DNA of 64,000 nucleotides from the NCBI RefSeq assembly GCF_009828775.2, contig NZ_WTSY02000001.1, forward strand, positions 57,351-121,350, written 5' to 3'. The translations under genes were made by a program, and so were the position numbers. Shown here one piece after another: positions 9,235-18,535 of this stretch (within the stretch, counting starts at the first letter, position 1; every line of letters begins with the position of its first letter). The notes under the pieces were generated by a model. The model made no database searches and was not told the origin of the DNA. It was given only the letters and a program-made list of their open reading frames with translations. This DNA comes from Erysipelothrix aquatica (GTDB taxonomy: Bacteria; Bacillota_I; Bacilli_A; Erysipelotrichales; Erysipelotrichaceae).

Positions 9235-10184
9235 TAGGCATTGTCACTCACAAGGTTATAGAGGTATGCTTCAATATCAAATGGGCGTAAATCTTCCATT
9301 TTTTCACCCAATCCGATATGACTTACTTTGATACCCAGTTCATCCTTTATACTTAGGAGAACACCACCTTTTGGTGAACCATCGAGTTTTGTAACAATTA
9401 ATGAATCAATTGGCGTAACTTCGGTGAAGGTTTTCGCTTGTAGAAGGCCATTTTGACCTGTATTACCATCGATTACAAGATATGTATGATCGATTGCTCC
9501 AACTTCACGTTCCAAAACACGTTTCATTTTGTCGAGCTCTTTCATTAAGTTGACTTTGTTTTGAAGACGGCCTGCGCTGTCGCAGATCATAACATCATAC
9601 GCTTCTGCTTTCGCATGACGCGCTGCATCAACATAAACTGACGCAGCATCACGACCTTCATCGCCTCCAATAAAATCAACGCCGATTTCATCTGCCCAAA
9701 CTTTCAATTGATTACTACCGGCTGCTCTAAAGGTATCGCCTCCAACGAGAAGAACCCGTTTCCCTTCAGATTTATAGTAGTGTGCAAGCTTGGCACATGT
9801 CGTCGTTTTGCCCGACCCATTAACACCAACAACTAGTATAGCATTTAGACGACCATCTTCAAGTGCATAGGGTTCGATATTTTCACCATATTGGCGCATC
9901 ATAACCCCCGCTAGGGTCTCTAAACTCTCTTCTTGCGTCATCGAAGGCTTAACTTCTTTACGAAATGCCTTGATTATTTTTTGTGCACTTTTTAATGAAA
10001 CGTCCGATTGGATCAAAACTGCAAGCAAATGATCATACCATGCATCATCAAATTTTGGCTTTCCTGTAAACATTTCTTTGAGTTTTGTACCGAACGTTGC
10101 CTTTGTTGAATCTAGCCCCGTACTGTATAACTCTTTGTCTTCTTTTTTAGAGAACGATTGTTTTAATTTGTCAAAAAATCCCAT
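9234..10184 (-). CDS. ftsY: Signal recognition particle receptor FtsY
   Basis: FtsY is the SRP receptor GTPase that docks ribosome-nascent chain complexes at the membrane. The 316-residue protein has a short charged N-terminal A region followed by the NG domain. Visible GTPase motifs are GVNGSGKTTT (about 118-127), DSAGR (G3) and TKLDGSPKGG (G4 plus the closing loop). It is sandwiched between smc and ylxM; its start overlaps the smc stop by one base. The smc-ftsY neighbourhood is common in Firmicutes. Confidence 0.97.
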   Translation of the reverse strand: MGFFDKLKQSFSKKEDKELYSTGLDSTKATFGTKLKEMFTGKPKFDDAWYDHLLAVLIQSDVSLKSAQKIIKAFRKEVKPSMTQEESLETLAGVMMRQYGENIEPYALEDGRLNAILVVGVNGSGKTTTCAKLAHYYKSEGKRVLLVGGDTFRAAGSNQLKVWADEIGVDFIGGDEGRDAASVYVDAARHAKAEAYDVMICDSAGRLQNKVNLMKELDKMKRVLEREVGAIDHTYLVIDGNTGQNGLLQAKTFTEVTPIDSLIVTKLDGSPKGGVLLSIKDELGIKVSHIGLGEKMEDLRPFDIEAYLYNLVSDNA

Positions 10185-13114
10185 TATGCTTTCGCCTCCT
10201 TCATTTCTACTGCTTCTTCAAGACGGACACGTAACATTGACGAAACACCTTTGGTAGGCATCGTCACACCATATAAGACATCAGCTTGCGCCATAGTTCC
10301 TGGACGGTGTGTAATTACGATAAATTGTGTATCATCGCTAAATTTTCGAATATAGTTTGCAAAACGCTCAACGTTCGCAGAATCAAGTGCTGCTTCCACT
10401 TCATCAAAGATACAAAGTGGCACATGACGTGCTTTGAGAATTGCAAATAGAACTGAGATTGCAATCAGTGATTTCTCGCCACCAGAGAATAGTCGAATAT
10501 TCTGTACTGATTTCCCAGGAGGCTGTACATCAATATCAACCCCCGTATTAAGCAAGTCATTTTCATCTTCAAGGATTAAGCGAGCGCGTCCTCCGCCAAA
10601 TAAGGCACTAAAGACTTCTGGAAGCTCCTCGTTAATTTTGTCAAACATTTCTTTGAATTGCTTGACCATGATTGTATCCATTTCTTCGATGACAGCTAGT
10701 AACTTGTCGCGAGCGCCATGAAGATCTTCAAGCTGTGTTGTATAGAATTCGTAACGTTCTTTAGTTTCCGCATATTCTTCAGGTGCTTCAAGGTTTACAT
10801 TCCCGAGCGCTGTAAGTTCATTACGAAGTTTAAGGACTTCATCACGACTCATTGCAGCATCTTGGTCGTATACATTTTCAAAAGCATAGTCATACGTCAT
10901 TTGGTATTCCGATGATAATCGCTCTAATCCTGTTTCCAAACGTGTATTGTTTTTAGTAATATCCAGTGCTAGTTGATGACGTTTTTGTGTGAGACCATTT
11001 AAATCTTGACGATACTGGCGTAACAGAATTTCTTTCCGTTGGATTTCAGTACTAATGCCTTGGCGTTGTTCCCGCATTAATGCAATGTTAGTGGTGAGTT
11101 CGTCACGTTCCATGTAAGCTTTGTTGAGTTGTGCGACAATATCATCGCCTTCCCCTTCGGGCACTTCTGTGACATCATCAGGATTTAAATCTTCATATTC
11201 TTGTTTTAATCGTTCATATTTGGATCGTTTAACATCTAAAAGCGGCTCCAATTGAGCTAGCGAAATACGGCGTTGCATTAAGATATCACTTTCGTTTTTA
11301 TGCGTTGTCGTTAATGCATGCATCGCATTTTCGCTTAAGATAAGTTTTTCTTTATCTTGAATGATTTCTTGTTCAAGATTTTCTTTATCTTTTTTTAGTG
11401 TCATAACAGAAGTGTTGTTATTGCGGTTCTTACCACCCGTCATCGTTCCACCACGGTGAATTACATCACCATCCATAGTTACAATTTTATAGTTGTGGTT
11501 CAACATCTTTGCGATTCTATTAGCTGCTTCGATCGTATTCACGACGAGTACATTTCCAAGCAAACTGTCACGTAACTGATCATAGACCGCGTCATTTGTT
11601 ACAAATTCACTGGCCACGCCTGCAAAGCCGTCAACGTGTGATGCAACCGTAATTGCATCTTCTGAAACACTGCGCGGCTTCGCAACGGTTAACGGAATAA
11701 ATGTTGCACGTCCTGCATTGTTCTTTTTCAAGAAGTTAATCGCATTAACAGCGGCCTTGTCATCGTTCGTTACGAGATGCATCATGGAACCTGCTAACGC
11801 AGTCGTAATTGCAATTTCATAGTTTTCAGTTGCAGTAAATACATTACCAACTACATCATGTACACCAAATAGTGAACTCTTGTTATTCATAATCGCTTGA
11901 ACACCATGATTTGACTCATAAGGACGTTCCAATCGCGAATTTACAATGTTGAGTCGGTTTTCTAACTGTTGAATTGCTGTCGTAAGTCGCGCGACATCTT
12001 GTTGTTGATCTGCAAGTTTACGATTTCGTTCATAGCTGTTTTCAACCAACATTTCAACTTCTGCACTTAATTCTTGATGGCGTGCTTTACGATCATCGTA
12101 TTCAAGTTTTGCATCGTTGAGTTGTGCTCGCATTTCTTTTGCTTTTTCTTGGGCATTTCCAACTTCCAGCGTATATTTACGACGCTCTTCAATTTCAACT
12201 TTTCGCGTTTCCAAGAGACCGATTTCACGAATCGCTGCCATCATGTTTTCTTGTGCTTTTGAAACATCACGATCCAATTCATGAAGTGCTTGACGTTTGG
12301 ATTCTAATTCGTGTTCGTAGACCCCTTCAGATGTCTCAAGTGAAGCAAGTTCAGCATCAATTTTAAATAAATTTTGTTTGATAACTTCGTTAGCTTCAGT
12401 GAATTCTTGAATTTCTTTAACCAATACCGAAACTTCGACTGCTTGTAGGAGTTCTTTTTTATCGCGATATTGTTCTGCTTTTTTAGCTGCACGTTTTAAT
12501 GAATTCACTTGTCGTTCAACTTCATCAACAATGTCTTGCATCCGCTCCATGTTTTCGCGTGTTCGCTCCAACTTGTTGATGGATTCAATTTTTCGTTTCT
12601 TATATTTCGAAACACCTGCCGCTTCTTCAAATATCATACGACGTTCTTGTGGTTTGGCTTCTGCAAAGTACGAAATTGTTCCTTGTGAGATAATGGACAG
12701 TGAATCTCGTCCTAACCCAGTATCCATCACCAAATCATGAATGTCACGAAGCCGCACAGCTGTCTTATTAATCAGATACTCTGATTCACGCGTATCACGG
12801 TATAGTCGCCGTGTAACTTCAACTTCTTCGTAATCACTGTTCAATGGTTTTGAACCATTATCAAATACAAGTGTTACTTCAGCTAAATTTACTTTTTTTC
12901 GGTTCTCAGAACCGTTAAAAATAACGTCTGTCATACTTGACCCACGCATCGATTTTACTGATTGTTCACCTAATACCCATCGTATCGCGTCACTAATGTT
13001 ACTTTTACCGCAACCATTAGGACCAACCACACCAGTTACAGGATCCTCGAAATTTATGACCACTTTATCTGCAAAGGATTTAAATCCTTGCATTTCAATT
13101 TTCTTGAGGAACAT
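10184..13114 (-). CDS. smc: Chromosome segregation SMC ATPase with short coiled-coil arms
   Basis: Smc is the ATPase core of the prokaryotic condensin that folds and segregates chromosomes. From the ATG preceded by GGGGGT the protein has 976 residues; longer in-frame starts lack a ribosome site. Walker A GPNGCGKSN is at 31-39, the signature LFSGGEKS at 875-882 and Walker B CIFDEVEAALD at 901-911. The hinge spans about 413-562. The first arm (about 170-412) and second arm (about 565-765) are each roughly 100 residues shorter than in the about 1186-residue Bacillus subtilis protein. A TATAAT box lies at 13140-13145. ScpA and ScpB are not in the window. Confidence 0.96.
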   Translation of the reverse strand: MFLKKIEMQGFKSFADKVVINFEDPVTGVVGPNGCGKSNISDAIRWVLGEQSVKSMRGSSMTDVIFNGSENRKKVNLAEVTLVFDNGSKPLNSDYEEVEVTRRLYRDTRESEYLINKTAVRLRDIHDLVMDTGLGRDSLSIISQGTISYFAEAKPQERRMIFEEAAGVSKYKKRKIESINKLERTRENMERMQDIVDEVERQVNSLKRAAKKAEQYRDKKELLQAVEVSVLVKEIQEFTEANEVIKQNLFKIDAELASLETSEGVYEHELESKRQALHELDRDVSKAQENMMAAIREIGLLETRKVEIEERRKYTLEVGNAQEKAKEMRAQLNDAKLEYDDRKARHQELSAEVEMLVENSYERNRKLADQQQDVARLTTAIQQLENRLNIVNSRLERPYESNHGVQAIMNNKSSLFGVHDVVGNVFTATENYEIAITTALAGSMMHLVTNDDKAAVNAINFLKKNNAGRATFIPLTVAKPRSVSEDAITVASHVDGFAGVASEFVTNDAVYDQLRDSLLGNVLVVNTIEAANRIAKMLNHNYKIVTMDGDVIHRGGTMTGGKNRNNNTSVMTLKKDKENLEQEIIQDKEKLILSENAMHALTTTHKNESDILMQRRISLAQLEPLLDVKRSKYERLKQEYEDLNPDDVTEVPEGEGDDIVAQLNKAYMERDELTTNIALMREQRQGISTEIQRKEILLRQYRQDLNGLTQKRHQLALDITKNNTRLETGLERLSSEYQMTYDYAFENVYDQDAAMSRDEVLKLRNELTALGNVNLEAPEEYAETKERYEFYTTQLEDLHGARDKLLAVIEEMDTIMVKQFKEMFDKINEELPEVFSALFGGGRARLILEDENDLLNTGVDIDVQPPGKSVQNIRLFSGGEKSLIAISVLFAILKARHVPLCIFDEVEAALDSANVERFANYIRKFSDDTQFIVITHRPGTMAQADVLYGVTMPTKGVSSMLRVRLEEAVEMKEAKA

Positions 13115-13186
13115 AGTTACCCCCATTCTTATCTTGTCTATTATAGCGTAATTTCGCAATAAACAAAAGGTTATGAAAGTCGAAAT

Positions 13187-13215
13187 TTGCTTTCTTCTGT
13201 GAAGCGTGGTAAAGT
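13187..13215 (+). promoter_or_regulatory. Promoter of the thioredoxin-fold protein gene
   Basis: TTGCTT and TAAAGT are separated by 17 bases. A GAGGAG ribosome-binding site follows at 13228-13233, five bases before the ATG. The 124-base gap to smc also holds the divergent smc promoter. Confidence 0.5.
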
Positions 13216-13238
13216 AAATTCGTGAGTGAGGAGACATT

Positions 13239-13760
13239 ATGGCTAAAAAAATAATACTCGTTGCATTTACAGCGTTTGCTATAGTTGCGATATTCATTGG
13301 GCTTTATAACCAATTTAGTAGTCAAACAGTAGCGATGACGCGTACTGTAGACACAGTTGATTCTGTAATTTCTACATCTATTTCAATCGATGACATTTCA
13401 AAATATTCAAAAGAAAACCCCGGTAATCACGTATTTTTAATTCGTGATGGTAAATCCGATTCCGATTATGTAATTAATTCTATTCTAACGCCGCTTGCTA
13501 AAGAACAAGAGAAACGTCCTACACCGGAAATTGTTTCAATTGATATTAGTAGTGCTGAGAATATGACCGGAACCCGTCTTAAGAATTTATTTGGTGTCGA
13601 TTCGTATCCAGCGTTTGTTTATGCAAACTTTGATACAACAAAAAATCAACTTAACGTAGAATCAAGCATTTCGTTTAATTCTAAAAAACCAATGACTGTA
13701 GATGAATTAAGAACATGGTTCTTTAACAACAAACTTTGGACTGGCTTATATAAATCATAA
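13239..13760 (+). CDS. Membrane-anchored thioredoxin-fold protein without CxxC
   Basis: This 173-residue protein has an N-terminal hydrophobic segment (about 4-22, after MAKK) that should act as a signal anchor and place the rest outside the membrane. The C-terminal part has a thioredoxin-like pattern: a strand (HVFLIRDG), a helix, a strand (EIVSIDISS), and VDSYPAFVYA, which resembles the cis-proline loop. There is no cysteine in the whole protein, so it cannot be a thiol oxidoreductase. Its role is unknown; a chaperone or binding function is possible. It is convergent to the wall-anchored surface protein and one of few plus-strand genes here. Confidence 0.7.
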   Translation: MAKKIILVAFTAFAIVAIFIGLYNQFSSQTVAMTRTVDTVDSVISTSISIDDISKYSKENPGNHVFLIRDGKSDSDYVINSILTPLAKEQEKRPTPEIVSIDISSAENMTGTRLKNLFGVDSYPAFVYANFDTTKNQLNVESSISFNSKKPMTVDELRTWFFNNKLWTGLYKS

Positions 13761-13772
13761 GCCAGTTTTTTT
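13741..13772 (+). terminator. Terminator of the thioredoxin-fold gene
   Basis: CTGGCTTA and TAAGCCAG form a stem that overlaps the last codons and is followed by seven T residues. Confidence 0.8.
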
Positions 13773-13776
13773 ATTG

Positions 13777-13809
13777 AAAAAAGGTACCCTCTTAGAAGGT
13801 ACCTTTTTT
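13777..13809. terminator. Bidirectional terminator between convergent genes
   Basis: AAGGTACC and GGTACCTT form the stem, flanked by an A run on one side and a T run on the other. It mainly serves the minus-strand surface protein. Confidence 0.8.
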
Positions 13810-13810
13810 G

Positions 13811-16800
13811 TTATGCTTTAACTTTACGTCTTTTTGTTGTAAGTCCAAGAAGTATGACACCAGCAGCAAGTATAATATAACCAGTTTGATGCGATGTAAC
13901 ACCCGTTGGAGGAAGGACTACTTTATCCTGTTTCCAAATAGCAAATACTTTCACATTAGCATGCATTACAACTTCTTGACCCATTGTAAATGCTGTCCCC
14001 TGACCATCCGCTTGCGTATTCCAACCGACAAATGTATAGCCTTTACGCGTCATCGTTGGATTCGCAATTTTAGCGACATCACCGTCAAAATACTGTTTCG
14101 TATCAACTGGCACTGATCCATCTGTATATCCATTACCATCATACATTATACGATATGTTTCCGTGATGCCTTCTTTTGTCCAAATGGCATAAAGCGTTAC
14201 ATTGTCTGTAATCGTCATTTGAGAACCTTCACGATACGTTGCTCCTGTACCGTCTTTTTGTGTATTCCAACCCATAAACGTATATCCTGTTTTCAGGAGT
14301 GTTTCTGGACCTTTTACAGTAACAAGTGTTTGGCTTTCGTACGCATTTGCATCAATAGGCTCTGATCCTGTTGTCTGACCGTTACCATCATACATCACAC
14401 TATATTTTTCAGGTAATTTCATCCATTGAGCGTAGAGATTTAAGTCTTGGGATATTGTGACATCCTGACCACCTACATAGACATCACCAGTACCATCTGC
14501 TTTCGTATTCCATCCAGTAAATTGGTATCCAAACTTAATAAGGTTTCGCGCACCTAATATTTTGGCTTGTGCACCGTTGAGATAGTTATTGATATCAATT
14601 GGCACAACTCCCGCATTATGGCTATTTCCAAAATAGGTAATTCGATAAGTTACTGGAATGACGTCCCACATCGCATATAATGAAACATCTTCTGTCATCG
14701 TCAGTGTATCTTGAGGATGGTATACTGTCCCTAATCCATCTGCCTGTGTATTCCAACCAATAAATCGGTACCCGTCTTTAATGAGTGTCCCTTCACCAAG
14801 AAGTGTCGCTGTCGCGCCTTCTAAGTACTCTGTTGCATCAATTGGTGCCTCGCCGGCTGTATTAGTGTTTCCAAAGTATTTAACTGAAAATGTTGTTGGG
14901 ATTTCTTCCCAAAGTGCATAAAGCACTTGGTTTTCTGCTTGATAGTCGATGAGTTCATCTGGTCCATAGACTGGATCTGTAGCATCCGGTTGAAGCGCCC
15001 ATCCAATAAATCGGAATCCATCTCGAACTAATTTCGAAGTATCGGGATTCAAAGTCGCTCCGGCCCCCCCAATCACGCTGACAGTATAGTAGTTATTAAT
15101 AATACCATCAACTGCAGCTTCGTAATAGACTTTACCCTGATATCTATCTAAGGTTTCAAGCTCATATCGACCACCATTTGCATTGTATCGAATCGATGCA
15201 ATCTGTACCGCACCATTCGCTTTATGACGAACATAGCCGCGCTGATCGGTAGTGCCAGTCACATCATTGTTTGTGTTATCGGCAACACCGTCTGGTTTAA
15301 TGATTAGTGTTGGAATCGGTTCTTGATTGTAACCTGCAACAAATCGTGTACTGTTCGTTTCTAATGTTACATTTTCATTTCCGAATACTGATTTTAATGG
15401 GTGTGTATTAGCATCAAGATTAATGACATTATTCGTTCCTAAATCAGTCCCACCAAGTTTTGATACATCTTTATAGTCACTTGTCGCATTAAGGTTTCCA
15501 TTAGCATCATACACGCGGTTACCTGCAAAGAGACTTCCCTTAATGGATGCACTATTGCTTCCGAATTGACCACTAAGCCCGATAGCCCCACCGTTTTGAT
15601 TCTGACGCGAGAATTCATTACCCGCCTGATTATTCACAAATGTTGAGTTTGTGACATTATTGGTCATGGTGCTAAAAAAACCAATTTTGAAAAATTGAAT
15701 CGCACCACCTGATAGATTTCCTCCATTCAATCCCAATGCTAGATTATCAGTAAAGGTACTGTTCGAAATATTGGTTTTTCCTTTACCTTCTACCATTATC
15801 GCACCACCATCATCGGATGCGAAGTTGTTGGAGAATGTCGACTCTGAGATATTAATTGTTGAGTTTGGTAACGCGTTTTTGATGAAGATTGCCCCACCGT
15901 CATCTGCTGTCCGACTTGGAGAACTTGCATCGCCTTGTGCTTTATTATTATCAAAGATTGTTTGTTTGATATTCAATGTCCCGCTAAAGTTGTTCATATG
16001 AATGGCACCACCACCGCCACCTAAGACTCCAGAGTAGAATCCCACATTAACGTTGTTTCGGAATACTGAGTTTTCAATAGTCATAACCGCCGTATACCCT
16101 TTAGTCGAGATTGCTCCTGCTTCATACCCAGATGCTGAACCAACGTTGTTCGCAATGGTCGAATTTCGGACGGTTAGGTCAACATCTGAGCTGATCCAAA
16201 TTGCAGACCCAGTGTTATGACCTTTACTGTCATGAATGTACATGGCATCCAAGACAGTTGAAACATTTAATTTCATTGTCCCATCAGCACTATTTGAGAT
16301 ACTGGAGTTTGTAAAATTTAACGAGCCTGAGCGACGACCATCTTCAAAGATGTAGCCATTTCTTCCAGAACCATTCAAGTGAATGTTGGTTATCGTCAAC
16401 GACTTGCTGCCGTTTCCAGTCAGCGTTATTTTACCTTCAGTCCAGTTTACATTATTACCATCTATGGTAAAGGCGACATCTGGAATTACTACCGATATTG
16501 GGCCCGAAATAAATGTTGGTGCAAGTTTAATCGTTTGTCCATCTTGAACATTTACGATTGCTTCTTGCAACTCTACCACGGTTTGGATATTCGAGATATC
16601 ATATTGCATCGCTACAGCGGATGCGGTCTGTGCTGAACCCGCTACAGGATCTACTAATTGTTCTTCGGTCAATGGGGATGGTTTACCCTCTTTTTCTTCA
16701 TTATCAATTAGATTATCCGTACTTTCTGCTGGAATTTCAACTTCTGTAGTTTCAACATTTGTATCAGTAATTTCATCTGTCTTTTCATCGTTGATGGAGA

Positions 16801-16981
16801 TTTCTTCATCATTTTCAGTAGAAATTGTCGTTTCTTCTGGCTTTTCATCCGTGTACACTTGCTCCTGACTGGTGGTTTCTTTAGATGTTTGAGTTGCATC
16901 TATAGCCATCGCCGGATAGATTGAACCAATGTATAAAAGCATTGCTAAAGCAATGATAGCAATTGATTTTAACCGTTTCAT
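13811..16981 (-). CDS. Sortase-anchored surface protein with beta-helix and InlB-type repeats
   Basis: This 1056-residue protein is built for display on the Gram-positive wall. A signal peptide (1 to about 26, ending PAMA) is followed by an acidic Thr/Glu-rich linker (about 27-115). A long region of right-handed parallel beta-helix repeats (about 130-545) is rich in N, S and G with recurring GGAI motifs, as in polymorphic outer-membrane and pectate-lyase-like repeats. About five InlB/Flg_new-type repeats follow (about 629-1020; motif GYxFxGWNT). LPPTG is at 1023-1027, then a membrane segment and the RRK tail. No catalytic residues are apparent, so adhesion or host interaction is the likely role. 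The start has a GGGGGGTT site. Confidence 0.88.
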   Translation of the reverse strand: MKRLKSIAIIALAMLLYIGSIYPAMAIDATQTSKETTSQEQVYTDEKPEETTISTENDEEISINDEKTDEITDTNVETTEVEIPAESTDNLIDNEEKEGKPSPLTEEQLVDPVAGSAQTASAVAMQYDISNIQTVVELQEAIVNVQDGQTIKLAPTFISGPISVVIPDVAFTIDGNNVNWTEGKITLTGNGSKSLTITNIHLNGSGRNGYIFEDGRRSGSLNFTNSSISNSADGTMKLNVSTVLDAMYIHDSKGHNTGSAIWISSDVDLTVRNSTIANNVGSASGYEAGAISTKGYTAVMTIENSVFRNNVNVGFYSGVLGGGGGAIHMNNFSGTLNIKQTIFDNNKAQGDASSPSRTADDGGAIFIKNALPNSTINISESTFSNNFASDDGGAIMVEGKGKTNISNSTFTDNLALGLNGGNLSGGAIQFFKIGFFSTMTNNVTNSTFVNNQAGNEFSRQNQNGGAIGLSGQFGSNSASIKGSLFAGNRVYDANGNLNATSDYKDVSKLGGTDLGTNNVINLDANTHPLKSVFGNENVTLETNSTRFVAGYNQEPIPTLIIKPDGVADNTNNDVTGTTDQRGYVRHKANGAVQIASIRYNANGGRYELETLDRYQGKVYYEAAVDGIINNYYTVSVIGGAGATLNPDTSKLVRDGFRFIGWALQPDATDPVYGPDELIDYQAENQVLYALWEEIPTTFSVKYFGNTNTAGEAPIDATEYLEGATATLLGEGTLIKDGYRFIGWNTQADGLGTVYHPQDTLTMTEDVSLYAMWDVIPVTYRITYFGNSHNAGVVPIDINNYLNGAQAKILGARNLIKFGYQFTGWNTKADGTGDVYVGGQDVTISQDLNLYAQWMKLPEKYSVMYDGNGQTTGSEPIDANAYESQTLVTVKGPETLLKTGYTFMGWNTQKDGTGATYREGSQMTITDNVTLYAIWTKEGITETYRIMYDGNGYTDGSVPVDTKQYFDGDVAKIANPTMTRKGYTFVGWNTQADGQGTAFTMGQEVVMHANVKVFAIWKQDKVVLPPTGVTSHQTGYIILAAGVILLGLTTKRRKVKA
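13916..15100 (-). repeat. Five tandem InlB-type repeats within the surface protein
   Basis: About 78 residues each. The last four share Y(D/F)GN, P(I/V)D and GY(R/Q/T)FxGWNT, and end LYAxW or a close variant. The first copy is divergent, with GFRFIGWALQ. The DNA has diverged, so this is an old duplication rather than a recombinogenic perfect repeat. Confidence 0.8.
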
Positions 16982-17155
16982 AATAACCCCCCGTTAAACA
17001 AAACTGTTTATATATACATTATAAGTTATTTTATTCTTCACGTTTTGTCATATAGGATAATATGTTATTTATTTCACTAACAAAGAACATACGGACTTAA
17101 CATAGTTTACACCCGCCCTATCTTGTGAAATATCGTTTATTATTAGTAAACATCA

Positions 17156-17186
17156 TAAAAAAACCTCCTGATTACCAGAAGGTTTC
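17156..17186 (-). terminator. Terminator after mtnN
   Basis: AAACCT and AGGTTT with an inner CTG/CAG pair form the hairpin, followed on the minus strand by seven T residues. The 16982-17155 interval holds the leader of the surface protein gene, with a TATAAT box about 45 bases before its start, and nothing else I recognise. Confidence 0.75.
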
Positions 17187-17189
17187 TAA

Positions 17190-17867
17190 TTATAAATTTT
17201 GAACAAATAATTCGCAAATGTTTGCGGAATTTGTACTAGCAATCGGTAGGTATTCATCAAAGGATATTTCGTTTCCTTCAATAAATGTTACATCACTTAA
17301 GCTCCGTAAAACAATAAATGGTGTTTTCGAACGTGCGCATACTGCTGCAATCGCAGCCGCTTCCATCTCAACACAAATTGCGTGAGGAAATGTTTGTTGG
17401 ATAACATTGAATTGTGGCTGATGCTTCGTAATAAATTGATCACCAGTAACAATTAAACCTTGATGGTATGGCATTTCCAATGTCTCAAGTGTTTCTGCAG
17501 CTTTCGTCAACAGTTTCTCATCTGAATAGAAAATAAATCGAGGATCTTCATGGGTTGTCGGTCCGATATCGAGATCATGATACTGAAGCTTTTCAGCTAC
17601 AACTATATCACCAACATTTTGACCTTTTTGTAATCCACCCGCACTTCCGATGTTGATGACAAGTTCAGGTTTTAAAGCATGAATAAGGGCTGATGCAGTA
17701 TACGCTGCATTAACCTTTCCTACACCACTCAAAGCAACGGTTACAGTATGGTCAGATAGCAACCCTTCCCATACATTGACCCCTTGCACTGTCTGTTCGT
17801 GAACATTTTTCATTTTATGTGTCAGTGCCGACACTTCTTCAATCATTGCACCAATTATGAGAATCAT
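17190..17867 (-). CDS. mtnN: 5'-methylthioadenosine/S-adenosylhomocysteine nucleosidase
   Basis: MtnN removes adenine from methylthioadenosine and S-adenosylhomocysteine, relieving product inhibition of SAM-dependent methylation and feeding S-ribosylhomocysteine to LuxS where present. The protein has 225 residues, close to the family length. It shows GAMIEEV (catalytic glutamate at about 11), the NIGSAGG phosphorylase-fold loop, VEMEAAAIA and SLSDVT with the catalytic aspartate. Its start overlaps the stop of the upstream methyltransferase gene by 4 bases, a sensible pairing because that enzyme produces S-adenosylhomocysteine. Confidence 0.95.
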   Translation of the reverse strand: MILIIGAMIEEVSALTHKMKNVHEQTVQGVNVWEGLLSDHTVTVALSGVGKVNAAYTASALIHALKPELVINIGSAGGLQKGQNVGDIVVAEKLQYHDLDIGPTTHEDPRFIFYSDEKLLTKAAETLETLEMPYHQGLIVTGDQFITKHQPQFNVIQQTFPHAICVEMEAAAIAAVCARSKTPFIVLRSLSDVTFIEGNEISFDEYLPIASTNSANICELFVQNL

Positions 17868-18535
17868 AGTGTCTCCTTTGTTGCAACTAAGACAATTTTT
17901 TCACCTTCAGGTAAGAAACCCTCATGAATGTAATCTGTGTAAACATCAACTTTAAAACCGCGTTTTTCGAATCCATCAATTAAGAGTTTTGGATCGAAAA
18001 CCCATTGATAAATAGCATCAAACGTCCCATCCAAGAAATTGATAACATGAACCAAGTGTTCTTCATTGACTTCAATTTGGTATGCATAATCAAATTCATC
18101 GGTTGATCCTTCTTCATAATAATCATCCGCAAACTCATTAAGTCTATGGGGATGATGACAATCTACGATTAAATGGTTTGAAGTGTTAGTCATTGTTTCA
18201 ATAAATTGTTCGAGATCTTCCGATGTTAGAATATAGTTGGTACTATCACCAATACAGAAAGCTGTGTCGAAGGGTGTTTCAGGCGTGTAATCAAGGAAAT
18301 CACCAACTGTGGTGACGTCTTTTAACTCTGGATATTTTTGGTGAGCAATTTCAATCATCTCAGGATCTATATCGACACCCACTACTTCAAAATCAGGGCT
18401 TAACATCTTCATGATATCACCAGTTCCACATGCAAACTCAATGACACGTGGTCCGACTGCATGGTTGTTTACAAAGTCGTAATAGCGTTTTGCCCCTTCT
18501 GGATCATAGAAGAGTGCATCGTAGTAGCTTTTCAT
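17864..18535 (-). CDS. SAM-dependent methyltransferase, YqeM-like
   Basis: This 223-residue class I methyltransferase has motif I VIEFACGTGDIM (about 31-42), an acidic strand-2 end VGVDIDPEMIE, and CIGDSTNYI in the motif IV region. The position next to rsfS matches yqeM of the Bacillus yqeG-yqeM cluster. The substrate is not known; it resembles small-molecule or protein methyltransferases. It overlaps rsfS and mtnN by 4 bases on each side. Confidence 0.85.
   Translation of the reverse strand: MKSYYDALFYDPEGAKRYYDFVNNHAVGPRVIEFACGTGDIMKMLSPDFEVVGVDIDPEMIEIAHQKYPELKDVTTVGDFLDYTPETPFDTAFCIGDSTNYILTSEDLEQFIETMTNTSNHLIVDCHHPHRLNEFADDYYEEGSTDEFDYAYQIEVNEEHLVHVINFLDGTFDAIYQWVFDPKLLIDGFEKRGFKVDVYTDYIHEGFLPEGEKIVLVATKETL

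Noticed and set aside
13115..13297. Longer Smc start adding 61 residues
   Set aside because: The extension is not Smc-like, runs through the promoter region, and the ATG at 13114 has a good ribosome site.
13916..15100. Possible CRISPR or tandem DNA repeat
   Set aside because: The periodicity is at protein level only; the bases have diverged and there is no spacer structure.
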